Source: Sapria himalayana (Eukaryota; Streptophyta; Magnoliopsida; Malpighiales; Rafflesiaceae). From it: DNA of 64,000 nucleotides. The first letter of the stretch is position 1; every line of letters starts with the position of its first letter. Below, in pieces: positions 34,029-45,902 of this stretch. The stretch lies in NCBI GenBank assembly GCA_029783825.1, contig JAREIK010002254.1:1333169-1397168 (forward strand), read 5' to 3'. A program made the translations under genes and the position numbers. The notes under the pieces are model-generated. The model was not told the DNA's origin and made no database searches. It saw only the letters and a program-made list of their open reading frames with translations.

Positions 34029-34245
34029 TAGTTATTAAAGGTGCACCGCAAAAATTCCTAAAACATAGGTTTCACCAAGCCTGGGTAAAAGCATGTTACC
34101 TCAACCTCTCCCACTCTCAAAAATTATTGACAAAATAATTGATATCTTAGAATTGTATATGTTGAATTATTAAAATTTTATTATTTTATTTTAGAATTCT
34201 AAATATTGTGATGATAAAAAATATTAATGTTGTTTTATTTTAATG
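34029..34245 (+). repeat. Repeat C copy 2, hAT-like end (inverted partner 24886-25185)
   Basis: It starts TAGTTATTAAAGGTGCACC and shares the CTCTCAAAAA and ATTATTAAAATTTTATTATT segments with the other copy. The far end is not defined. Confidence 0.5.
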
Positions 34246-35430
34246 TTTGATGTCTTTTTCTTGATTGTATTTTATTAATATAATTAATTTGTAGATAATA
34301 TTTAATAAAATTATATATATATATATAAGTTAATGTGTACCTCAAAAAAAGTTGCACATTAATTATATTATGCTTGAAGATTCCAAAAGACTTTTGTGCT
34401 CTTAGAGACTGATTTAGATCATATAATATCTTTTATAATTTATAAATCACACATGTCTATATTATTAGAAACCTAATTAGTTGCTCCATATATATCTCAT
34501 CATCATTGTTATCATATAGAAATATATTTTTGATGTCAAGTTAATATATATTTTAACTATTTGATATGGTAAGAGATAAAAAAATGCATTGAGATCATTT
34601 TGGCTATTATAGAATAAATATCATGGAATACACATAAAAAGTCTTGAGTGTATTATATTGCTATAAGTATCATCTATCATCTCATGTGGATTTGCCTTCA
34701 TAATGAATACATATGAACTTAATAACAACTTTTTCAAAAGTAATGATATTAGTAGGAAGTCTCAAGAAAATAATTAGATATAATATAATAAATAAGTATT
34801 AAATAATTGATAAGTATTATATAATTAATACGTATCTATAATCTTAACATGAATAATTAACAAGTATTAAATAATAAATAGAACAAATTATTTATAATTA
34901 GAATATAATAAATTAGATTATAATAAATTATAATAAATAATTAACAAGTATTATTTATAATAAATAATTAACAAGTACAATTAAATTTTAGAATATAATA
35001 AATTATAATTAGATTATAATATGAAATAATTTATATTAGGAGCTCAAAAACTTATTTAGACAAAAGATGCCTTCCATAACCTTATCAAAGCAATAAAAAA
35101 TTGTCAAAAAATTTATTTATTTAAAATGCATAAATAATAAAAATGATTAATTTATTTAGATTTGAATTATTTGATTTTATTATTAAATCAAATTAATTGA
35201 TACATAAATTTAAATTTGTTTATGTAGATATATATATATATATATATAATTAAAATCTTTAATAATTTTTAAATTTTTAAAAAATTAAAAATTATTTAAT
35301 GTGAAGCAATTATTATTTTTTATTATTATTTAAAATCATTAGACAATACCATACTTGACAATGGATCATCATCTTCATAGTGGAAAATCCACAAAAAATG
35401 GATATAAGGTCACAACCCTGCCCTTATATC
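34246..35430. other. AT-rich stretch without genes
   Basis: It contains AATAAATTATAATAAATAATTAACAAGTA-like repetition at 34790-35010 and a (TA)n run at 35228-35248. No gene is seen. Confidence 0.5.
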
Positions 35431-35434
35431 CTTT

Positions 35435-35660
35435 TATACTAGATATATAAGCATTTTATTATACAAGATATATAAGCATTTTATTATACTATATATATAA
35501 GAATTGTATTATACTAGATATATAAACATTTTATTATACTAGATATATAAACATTTTATTATACTAGATATATATGCATTTTATTATACTAGATATATAT
35601 GCATTTTATTATACTAGATATATATGCATTTTATTATACTAGATATATACACATTTTATA
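35435..35660. repeat. 25-bp AT-rich tandem repeat, about 9 copies
   Basis: The unit resembles ACTAGATATATAAGCATTTT followed by ATTAT, with a clear 25-base period (for example starts at 35538 and 35563). Variation is light. There are no unique spacers. Confidence 0.9.
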
Positions 35661-36218
35661 CATGTATATAATATATATTAATCATTGTACAAGTGACTTT
35701 GAATGAAGGAAAAATATTTATACTAAGTATGGATAAAATTATTTTGATGGGAAGTGTCAGATGCTTCAGATATTACATTATGTGGAGGTTTTTCATGTTG
35801 AAATATCTCATAATTTCTTATTCACAAATTTTTTTCTAGCAAATTTACTGATAATAAATTCAAAATGCATGCTTTGATTAAATTAGAGTGTACTACTATA
35901 TAGACAAACATAAGTAGTACTTCAATATACATAGAACACATATAGGATATACAACAAATTACATTTAAGATGATCCAATTCAAGAAGATGATAAACTATT
36001 TACCAAACAACATATATAACAAAAATCAATGAAAACTATAAGGAGACAAAGAAATAAAAAAATTCATATGCACATTTATATAATTGTTGTCATTAAGCAG
36101 TACCATTTAAAATTTCAAGTGAAGTAGTTGGCAACCCTAAATTCACACTAAATTTAAATAAGAATATAAATAAATATATCAGAAAATCTGGTTAACAATG
36201 GTTCAATATTTAATTAAA
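35661..36218. other. AT-rich stretch without genes
   Basis: Nothing recognisable. Confidence 0.5.
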
Positions 36219-36558
36219 GGGGGAATTATATTTTGGGATACTTCCGCAACAAATTTTTAAAAATAGAAACTAAATTTTCAATATTAAAAAAAAATCACAA
36301 AACTATGAATAAATTAAAAATAATGGCACTCAAATTCATAAGTCCTAAACTACCCTCACCCTTCTCTTATGCCCCTCGCACTCACCCTTGTCCTTGCTAG
36401 TTTGATTAGGGCACTCAAAGTCGTAGTTTATGAATTATGAATTTAATTACTCTTATTTTTAATTTATTTATAGTTTTGTGATTTTTTTTCAAATATTAAA
36501 AGTTTAGTTTTTAATTTTTAAAAATTTCTTAAAAAATATTCCAAAACATAATTCACCC
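36219..36558. mobile_element. Mutator-like MITE, short relative of 7368-8869
   Basis: It starts GGGGGAATTATATTTTGGG and ends CATAATTCACCC, with inverted repeats of roughly 120-140 bp. Perfect 9-bp duplications, TTAATTAAA, flank it at 36210-36218 and 36559-36567. The inner edge AAGTCCTAAACTACCC and the following C-rich CCCTCACCC text match the left end of the larger element. It lacks the GAGCTC array. Confidence 0.92.
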
Positions 36559-36589
36559 TTAATTAAATAAAAATAATTTTAGAGCACAA

Positions 36590-36720
36590 ATTAGGGCACA
36601 ACCACAACCCTTCCGATTTGATTAGGGCACAACCATGTCAGTTTGATTGGGACACAACAGGGCAAAACCGCAGACTTGTTAGAGCACAGCATAACTATTT
36701 GACAAGGGCACAACCTGCAA
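36590..36720. repeat. Loose tandem of a GGGCACAAC motif
   Basis: About six variants of TTTGATTAGGGCACAACC follow each other at 20-35 base intervals. A similar TTTGATTAGGGCAC word lies in the centre of the neighbouring MITE (36400-36415). Confidence 0.5.
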
Positions 36721-36970
36721 GTTTTAATATTAATTTTATTTTTATTAATAATTATTGAATCATATAAACTTGTATGTAGAAGTTTGTGTGTGTGTGTGTG
36801 TGTTTAAATATAATCAGCTAAACATTATGTTTTCCAAGGTGTAAGTTCTAAAATGACAAATAGTGAAAAAAGGAAAAAAAATGTATCTGATTATTGAAGT
36901 AATTTGTGGTTAAAATCATATATGCTCAAAAATATTTTAGAACATTTCTACCATAGAGTAGTGTCTGATG

Positions 36971-37770
36971 TAAATATGTCAAACAGGTTGTACTTCATTG
37001 ACATGACCCATTTTTCATTGACCCATCCAGGCCATCATGCCATGCAATCATGACATGGTCATTTCATGGACCATGCTCAATATGATACAATTCACAAAAG
37101 AGAAAACATGGCATGGCCCATTGGCATAACTTTTGAGTGAGTCATGCCAGGTTATTGGATTTTGCAAAGCTGGGTCAGGCCTAGCCAGAAATATTTTGGT
37201 CAGGCCTAGCCAGGCTAACCTAGGTCAAGTTATGCTCGGCTAGCCTAGGTTGGACCTAGTTAGCCTAGAACAGGACCTAGTTAGCCTAGAATAGGACCAC
37301 ACTAGCCGATTTGGCCATAAGGGCCAAATTTGGCTTACTTGAAACATCGTATTGAGTAGTACCATGCCAAGCCATCTATGCCAAAAATATTAACACGGCC
37401 CGAGGCGTGCCACAGGCCAACTCACAACACTTCTAAATATAGTTTTGAATCATGCTGTTATGTGCCAGGAATGGCTAAACTGTGCCGTGCAATGCTAGGA
37501 ATGGCTGAACTATGCCGTGCAATGCTAGGAATGGCTGAACTATGCCGTGCAATGCTAGGAATGGTTGAACTATGCCGTGCAATGCTAGGAATGGCTGAAC
37601 TATGCCGGGCAATGCTAGGAATGGCTGAACTATGCTGTGCAATGCTAGGAATGGCTGAACTATGCCGTGCAATGTCAGGAAAGGCTAAACTGTATCGTGC
37701 AATGCTAGGCATGGCTGAATTGTTTTGAGCCGTGGACCATGCCTGGGATACACCCTGGTTGACACCTCTA
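36971..37770. mobile_element. Old hAT-like element with internal 30-bp array
   Basis: The left end TAAATATGTCAAACAGG and right end GGTTGACACCTCTA correspond to the TAGGGGTGTCAAACGGG and CGGTTGACACCTCTA termini of the well-kept element at 61011-61390. The body has the same GCATGGCC and CATGCC style of text, drifted toward AT. The 8-base flanks do not match cleanly, so the target duplication has decayed or the left limit is off. Confidence 0.55.
37471..37735. repeat. 30-bp tandem repeat, about 8.5 copies
   Basis: The units start every 30 bases from 37471 and begin ATGGCTGAACTATGCCGTGC. Because 30 is a multiple of three, frames on both strands stay open (for example 37378-37728 and 37458-37712) and give ten-residue protein repeats. 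I take these as by-products, since they lie inside an old transposon. Confidence 0.92.
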
Positions 37771-39412
37771 TGTCCTAGTCATCTTATCCAAATATATGTT
37801 TTTATTTTTATAAACTTATCCAGTGGGGCTGTGTTCATGCAAGAAGTCTTTGTATCATTACGTGAACACTACATTAAGTATTGGAGATATGAGACATATA
37901 CTATAAATATAATGCATTGTCACTCCTAATATTTTTTATTTTTTTATTAAATTAAATTTTTATTTTATAATAAATATTTAAAAAAATTATTATAAAACAA
38001 AAAAAAACTAACTAATTGAAGTGTATTCAATCATCTATAAATATAATAAAAAATTTAAACACGTCCCAAGTTTCAATTCTATTAGATCCTCATTTCTTTG
38101 AAAACATCAAATCAAATTAGTCATTACTTAGTCAAATCTAATTAGTCCAAAAAACTAATAACTAACTAGTCTCACATTTGTAGATATATTTAACACTAAA
38201 ATTTAGTATTCTTAGCTTGGCCAAATATAGGTGACTAAATTGAGAATAAATAAGTAATAAATCAATAATATTTAAATACATATTGAATTCACCTATCATA
38301 AAAATATTAGGGAAAAAAAATAAAATCAAAATTGAATTATCTTGAAAAATAATTCATTGAAAGAAGATTAATAAAATAATCAAAAATAAAAAAACAGACA
38401 AAATAAATAAAATATTACTGTAAATGTTATCATAACATAAGATTTTTGATGGTTTGTTATTAATTATTACAACATTTTTAAAAATAGAATGAAAAGTATT
38501 AATAAATAAGTGATTGTCTATAATATGATTATTGGCTTATGTATTTATAACCTATAAGTTTGATTTGAAAAAAAGACTCATAAAAATTATAGTACATCGA
38601 GAACAAAAAATATTTATTGCTAAATTAAAAAAGAATTTTGTGGAGTTTGTTCTAGTAAGACACCAATGATAGTACAAGGAGGAATGAAGTAAGGTTAGTC
38701 TGGCTTATTAATTTAATAGTACAAGTGGAAATAAAAATTATTTTCTCTGTATAAAAAAATAAAAAATTACATTGTTCTACAGCATGGGTGCAGTATAGCA
38801 ATGTACATTTAAATTTGGTTGAATGATTAAGTAAAAATATTGGTTATTATGACTATGTTGAGATATAGACAACATAATTAAACAAAATAAGCTATTTAAG
38901 TTCAGGTGTGATTTTTCAATTGTAATTAACTTCATCATATGATAGAGAAATAGTTTAGCAGTGAGATAAAAGAGACATGGTTGTTGATTTATATTAGATT
39001 ATTGATTGCCATTTGGTAATCAATTGAGTTTGTTTTGTCTTCTATCTTTTGATCTTGTATAACATACAAGATGTACTCAGAGCTCACAGTATCATTGTAT
39101 TTATCACATATTATATACATATATGAGGTAGTTTTTGAGTTAATGAGATGGATTAGAAAAGCCTAAAGAATCAGAGTAAATTATTATTTCATTTATTATA
39201 AAATGTTAGTTACATAATTCATAAAGATATTCCCAATAAAATAAATATGATTGTGCCATTGTGGGAGTGAAATAAATTAACAATAATTTTTGGGCATGAT
39301 ATTATTGTACTCTCTACAAAACAAAATCATATATTTTCATGATGAAATTATGAGTGACCATGTCTTTCAATCTAGAATCTAGATCAAATATTTATTATCA
39401 GATAGTATAATA
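37771..39412. other. AT-rich stretch without genes
   Basis: No element ends or coding traces that I can support. Confidence 0.5.
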
Positions 39413-39761
39413 TAGATGTGTCAGACAGGTCATGCCATACTAGGCATGACGCATCATAGAATATTTATGGCGTGCTTGGCAAGGCATGACTGATAGTTTA
39501 CCCAGCTTAGTAAGGCATGATCAGTATGATTATGGGAAGACTCGTGCATAACATGTCGGGTTATTTTGCCTCATGCTGGTTTTATGGGAAGCACCATCAT
39601 AGACACCATCCAATTTTCATCGCCATCACCACCACACATCGATGAGCGGTGAGTCCACCCCACACCATCGGGGTGAGTCAACCACACACCCTCAGGGTGA
39701 GTCCAACACACACCTTAGGGGTGAGTCCATCTTCCATGACCACGACCCATTGACACCTCTA
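39413..39761. mobile_element. Old hAT-like element, second copy
   Basis: It starts TAGATGTGTCAGACAGG and ends CATTGACACCTCTA, at the same places as the complete family member at 61011. Near its right end is a short tandem repeat of about 24 bp built on GGTGAGTC (39648-39727). No target duplication is visible. Confidence 0.55.
39648..39727. repeat. 24-bp tandem repeat, about 3.5 copies
   Basis: Units run GGGGTGAGTCAACCACACACC and similar. It lies inside the old hAT-like copy. Confidence 0.75.
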
Positions 39762-40770
39762 CTTTTACCAAGTTGGTTTTATACCACTTTCTTAATTGTT
39801 TTAAAATTTTCAAAAGACTCATCCTTATATTTTTTTAGATAGAGATAACGACATACATAACTATGAATAAGGCCTAATCAATTTTCAGCACTTTCATTAT
39901 GATACATAAAAGAAACTTTGGTCTTTTTGTCTAGCAAACAAGAGTTACATACATCATAAGATTCAAAATAAAAAAAATATATATAATCCCATCTTGTTCG
40001 AGCTTAAAGATATATTTCTTATTTAAAAGGCCCAAAATATTGTTCCAAAGATAAGTTATATTAAAAATAATAAGATCTAAATATAAATTTCTCATTTATA
40101 TGACCCAAAAAATTATTAGATCAAGAATATCATGATTTAGGATATAGAAACTATTTGATAAGTAAGCATCTCCATGTGGCATGGAGGATGTCTCCATAAT
40201 AATGGAGCAATTATTATTCTTACTAATAAAAGTGAATCCAACTATGTCAAAAAAATAAATAGAAATCACATTCCTACTTATAGTAAAAACATAATAAAAA
40301 TTATAACATCATTGTTCTTTAACATTGCCCTTCAGCATTGATCTTCGACATTATGAGAAGTAGTCATGTGGGCGAGAAGGGCACTCAACAACTAGCTATA
40401 AGAAATATCTTACCTTTTGATATGAAATTCTTTCTTGATGAGTGTCTAGAGTATAAAATTTTTAAAATGTCATATACTACCATTCAACTCTCATCTCTTT
40501 TTGAGACGATTGAATATTAATGATCATATTTTTTTCGATGTCTACTCTATGTAAAGTAAAAACACTCATTATAATACTTTACTTTGTGATATATATTTAT
40601 ATCATTCTATAGAGAAGTCATCTTCTACTATAAAAATAAAGGATCATGTCTTTAAAAATTTCTACAACATAATTGAGAGAGTGATTGATTAAAAATTGAT
40701 TTTTATAGGTTATAATAATATGGATGTTCGAGGACTAGTTTAAAAAATAATATAGATCCCATGGTATTAG
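39762..40770. other. AT-rich stretch without clear genes
   Basis: It may hold upstream copia sequence, since it precedes a copia integrase relic, but I cannot read a domain in it. Confidence 0.4.
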
Positions 40771-41277
40771 ATTTGAAAGGATGCTATCTAATACCCCTCA
40801 TAAGAATGGCATAAAAGATAATGAACTAGATTATTGAAGAAATATGTTTATGTATGCTTTCTCATACACATCCTCCTGGGGGTTTTCTTGATAAGCTATG
40901 CAAATAGATATTGATTTGATCAACAATGTGTCCTACTGCTACAATGAAGGTGGTGTACCCAATAAACTTTGAATTGGGAAAGATATTTAATTTGATCATG
41001 TTAGAGTATTTGGCCACAAAAGTCTTCATTCACATTTCAAAAGATGAGAAATCAAAACTTGATAACAATGTAAGTCCAAGCATCTTTTTTGGTAGTGGGC
41101 ATGAGGAGTTTGGGTATAGATATGAACCAAATAGATAGAAAACTTGTTCGAATCATAAATGACATTTTTATCGAAGATTACCTTATGGATATAAATCTTC
41201 CAAGTAGCAAGGAGAAAGAGCTTGCTGAGATTCTTATTTGGACAAAGATAATACCTCTTCCTTTAATCGATTAGAAA
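40771..41277 (+). pseudogene. Copia integrase C-terminal relic (Tork-like)
   Basis: Across several frames the plus strand gives a relic of TPxxNGIAERxN (near 40790), CMLSH followed by a decayed FWDEA segment (about 40850-40900), and then a good stretch from 40980: KVFIHISKDEKSKLDNN, the IFFGSGHEEFGYR segment, and after a frame change KLVRIINDIFIEDYLMD. In intact Tork-type elements this region closes integrase and leads to RT. Shifts near 40910 and 41125 and stops disable it. Confidence 0.75.
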
Positions 41278-41449
41278 TATTAAGGAAAAGAAATGAAGTA
41301 GCCAGATGATTAATAGAGCTTTGTAAGAAGAATAGAGTTGACTTTTATAAGATATTTCCTCTCATCGGCAATTGACTTTCATTCTTGTCATATGAGTCCA
41401 ACATCGAGTTAGAGGTTAAAAAGAGTTAGTGTTGAGATGACATGCCCTA

Positions 41450-41640
41450 TTTTTTAGACACAATTGAACCATCGTGCTATCTCGGACATGAAATAATTTT
41501 TAGCATGGGTCATGTTGGCTCGAGTTCTACCCAGTTTAAACTTGACATGACTCATGCATGGCATGGAACATGCTAGGCTCGCCTTGGTTAACTGATTCTC
41601 ATAGGTAATTCTTAGAAGCATAGAGGGGCAAGTCAACAAG
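41450..41640. repeat. Fragment related to the hAT family
   Basis: It has GCATGGGTCATGTTGGC, ATGCATGGCATGG and TGCTAGGCTCGCC words of the kind seen in the hAT-like copies. It splits the copia relic between integrase and RT. Confidence 0.3.
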
Positions 41641-41688
41641 AGAACATGGATATGCTAACATTCCAAACCTCTAGGAAAAGCCCCCACC

Positions 41689-41748
41689 TTTCAGTTTGAA
41701 ATGAATCAATGTAATGTAAAGTCATTTTTTCATGGTGACCTTTGCTGT
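41689..41748 (+). pseudogene. Copia RT fragment
   Basis: The frame reads FQFEMNQCNVKSFFHGDL, matching the RT segment usually written LxxEVxQMDVKTAFLHGDL. It is cut off at about 41748, where repeat A begins. It is probably the same element as the integrase relic upstream. Confidence 0.55.
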
Positions 41749-44700
41749 GATTTTGTTATGATGCCTAATTATATTGGTTTGACAGTATCTCAAAATCTCA
41801 TTGACAATGGTATCTTATCAACAAAGATTTACAAGCACATAGGTTATAAAAATAGTAAATAAGATTTGTGTCTATATATTGATTACACATTGATTATATC
41901 AATAGTTTGGTCAACCGATAATGAGATATTATAATTTTATTAAAAAAAGATAATCAAAGATTTGGTATGACCCTTAGTTCTTATGGTTTATCCACTAATT
42001 TATATGATACATATTCAAATAATTTGAATTATATTCGCTTTGAATATAGAATGAAAGTTATGTTCTTATATAATGTCATTTTGCCCTAATAGTATAAAAT
42101 GTGATTACTATTATTTCGCCCTTCAACTGTTAGTCCTTTCATAGTTATCCTCTTAATACTTTTTTACCAATATAACAAATTATCTCTACTGAGATTCATT
42201 CAAAAAACCATACCTTCTATGTGACTTATCAGTTGCACTCAAAAGTTTTCATATAAGTATATTCTAATTCTCCAGTCTCGATTATCATAAAAAACTAAGT
42301 ACTAACATGATTTATAAGTATTTATACTTATAGCTTTATAAGTATCATATTGACATAATTAACATATGCTTCTCTCAAGTTTTGCTTTTGGGAACTATAT
42401 GAGTAAAATCAACTCAAAGGGCTATCACTACCTTATGATCATAATATAATTGTACATGTCCTATAGATTACTTATCACCATCATCCATAGTAATGATGTG
42501 ACTCTCGCAATAAAGGTGAAATCTTTAAAATAATGTTCTATAAAATAACCACCTAAATTGAGAACTAATTCTTTTAAGACATGTATAATGAATTGACACA
42601 TTAAATTATTGTTAATTTCAACTTCGTGAGCACCATACTCATAATAATTAACATGCCTAATTTTTGAGATTTAATATATGGGTTTATCTCATTCATCATG
42701 GTCGAAATGGCTATCAATTCCTTCCTATTATTTGTGTGAGTGAGCCTCATATTTTGTTTATCATTATGTATCATGATAATATGTACAAATTTATCAAAAG
42801 TCAAATCTCTAATTTGAATTCTATTTAATCATAATATCTATTAATTTTCATTCTACAACATAAATCAAACATATTCATTAATTTTAAAACTATTATATGT
42901 TATATAAGTAAAATTAAACAAATACTCTACCTTGATTTAGCCTAACACTTGGAAGAAATTCATGAGATACAAGAGAAGAAGTCTCATGAAACTTGGATTT
43001 CCAATGATAGCTCTTATGAGGAATCTATGATACAAAGCTTAATTCAATATTATTTTAATTGATTTTTTTGAATCTTTCCTTGAGTGGGGGGTTTAAGAGC
43101 TACACCTCCAACTCTATGGTTTATCTAATATTTTGTGTCTCTTACTTACTTGTGGATTTTATAGTGAGTGTGAACATCACCTCTAGGATTATTTATTATT
43201 CTTTGACTTTGTCTTGGTGCATGGTGAAAAAGATTTCCTCAAATCCCTTATTTTTCCTCTTCTATACTATAATATTTTGTATTCTTTTAAATAGAAAGTT
43301 ATGACTTTCTAATTATACCATGACTTTGGTCTTCATCATCTCTTTAGGTCGAGGTCATAACTTTAAAAAATAATCATGATATTGGTATGCATCATAATCT
43401 TAATGTAACAATAATTTATCACACAATGAAGTATCATTAACTTAGACTTATTGTCTCTGTAATACAAAGTTGTAGTGTTAAGAATAATTATAGCATTGAC
43501 ATCGGTCTTTCTCATTCATCTTGTGACCATTATGTTAGGAATGGTTGCAAAGTTGAGAATAACCTCTCATGTGCATAAGTAGTCATGGTGCTGGGAATGA
43601 CTATAGCTTTGGTCTTGAATTTTCTCATATATCACATGACCATGGTTTTGCAAAAAGCTATGGCATGTAATTAGTCCAAACATAGAAACCATAGCTTTAT
43701 CTTATCTTGAAAAAAATAAGCATAGCCTTGGGAAGTAGTTATATGACATCCCATTCCCTAGGATGTCCTATTCATTCCATTATACAATAAAATATGCAAT
43801 AAAATAATTTTTTTCCAAATATAGTGTACACATTTTTTTTCTTTTATTTGCTCCCCGAAATAAAAACACATAATATACTATTCAAGCCACAACTTATTTC
43901 CTTCACACATGCAATCTCACATGTGAGTCTATCATCTGTTCTGGACATGTACCTGAAAGGGGTCCCACAATAGAGTGAGCAACTCGGTAGAGGTAAACTC
44001 TTACGTGGCTATTCTCTACCAAAGTGCACGTAAAATATCATACGTATATATCAACACTCATTCAAGTATAATATTTATATGAATATAATTATGGATGAAA
44101 TGTTTATATGTCAATATTCCTGAGTCCCAACAACTCCCTCACACATATAGAAGACGTGTAACATAATATATATATATATCTAAAATATTCCGGAAAATAT
44201 GGACCTCCTTTGAAAAATAATATTGAACATTCTCCGAACAAAATATGTTTTTTTTGGATATACACCAAGAAATATGAACCTCCTCCAAAAAATCATATTA
44301 GACATTTTCCAATATTATATTTTTTTTCCATAGATATTTTCCAAAAACTACCACGTAACTCGACGTGGACATTATCCCAATTCAAGTTTACATATTAATA
44401 TTAGTCATGCTCTTGAAAAAAACACCACGAAACTCAATCTGGATATTTTCCTAATTCGAGTTTGCAAAATACAATTTATTATAACTTTATGTGTGTGTGT
44501 GTGTGTGTCATGCACCACCTATTTATATGGAATATTCCTATGCACATGAAATGTAAATATACCATTTACAATTAAACTATTCCAGACATAATTATAACTA
44601 TCCAAACTCAATTCACGTTTCAATATTATTTATTAAAGAAACACAAACTTTTCATCAATTAACCATTCCCAATTAAATTTTTTAACAGCCTGAATTAAAA

Positions 44701-45902
44701 TATAAACCATAATCATTTATGGTCTTTAAATAGAATGAAATTTTAATATGAGAAAACTATTATCTCTTAGAATACATCATGAAAACTTTATAAATTTGAT
44801 ATCAAACTGAATCTCTCATTGTGTAGAACAACTTTTATTCTTAGACTATTATATTCTGACTTCAGAATAATTAGTTATGATCAAAAGAAAATTAACAAAC
44901 CTTTTAAATTTTTTTTCTTCACAATGTCTCTCTCTCCCGAAGTGTTTTTTTCCCAACATCTTGTTTTCACGATTCCTATCGGTTTTTTTTATTATTTTAT
45001 TAAAATAATATATATATAACTTATTTTTTTATTCTTTTGTTTATGCTTAAACTGTGCATGGTACAACCACATCATTGATGTTTGTGGCACGGTCTTTATT
45101 TTATTTTATTTTATTTCCTAAGTATTCTAATAATAATTAAATAAATTAAAAAAAATAACTAAATTCTAACTTTCTTAGAATTTGATGAAAAATGTCACCC
45201 TAGCCATATTTTCTATGAGAAATTCAATGACAAAATCTATTTTATCATTAGAGTTCTAAAATTTTCAGCTTATTTTTCTTATTGCAAAATTACTATTTTC
45301 TCATTTTTATCTAAAAAAATCATATTATTTATTTATTCATTTTTTCCTTAGGATTTCATAAGTTATACTCATATAATGTAACCTTTTGTGTCCAAAAGTC
45401 ATGATACTAGATAATTATCATGATTTTGGCATGAGTTGTTTTGACTTTATAACTTTATATGATTCAAAAGATGTTACTTTGTGAAAAGACAATCACTTTG
45501 ACTTCGGGATACAATGAATTGTTAAAGATAAAATAATAATGTTTGGGAGTGGTTGACTTTTAGTAATAGTGAGGTACTTAGTTACTATAATATGAATTAA
45601 TATTATAACCTTTTAATTATTATGAGATAAGTATATGGTTAAAACTCTATGATATTATCATAGGAATAAAAAATATTTTACATAGTTAAAGAATTATGTT
45701 AATGAGGTAATAGATTCATGACATAAAAAAATTATCATGACTGATTAAGTAGAATTCTAGTCAAGAATAGATGCTGAAATTGCTCGATTATCCTTAAATT
45801 ATCAAGTAGCCAAATATCTCAAAAAATATATTATTTCATTACTATTCATCAAAATAAAAAAAAACTCCAAAGTTGTAAAATTGATCTAATTATGTCTCAT
45901 TC
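41748..45902 (+). repeat. Unclassified repeat A, copy 1, split by a solo LTR
   Basis: Outside the LTR at 43742-45360, this block is the reverse complement of 56870-59480 throughout. Shared landmarks include ACCATACTCAT, TATGGGTTT-like text with TCTCAT, AGTCAAATCTCTAATT, AATCAAACATATT, TGGATTTCCAATGATAG, TACTTACTTG.TTGTGGAT and, past the LTR, CATAGTTAAA.ATTATG. Its length without the LTR is about 2.5 kb. I see no coding domain. It appears to interrupt a copia RT. Confidence 0.75.
43742..45360 (-). mobile_element. Solo LTR of a chromovirus-type gypsy element
   Basis: It is 1619 bp long, aligned in the same orientation with the LTR at 61461-63116, from (TATGACATCCC / TGTGACACCTC) to (GGATTTCATA / GGATTTCACA). 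Perfect AGTTA duplications flank it (43737-43741 and 45361-45365). No polypurine tract or pol sequence adjoins it, so it is a solo LTR left by recombination. Its ends have drifted to TA...TA. It carries a (TG)n run at 44491-44508, as the other copy does at 62232-62267. Confidence 0.9.

Noticed and set aside
37378..37728. 116-residue frame with a ten-residue repeat (and antisense frames)
   Set aside because: By-product of the 30-bp tandem array within an old hAT-like element.
35435..37735. Possible CRISPR-like arrays (25-bp and 30-bp repeats)
   Set aside because: Units abut directly with no unique spacers, there are no cas genes, and the DNA is plant nuclear.
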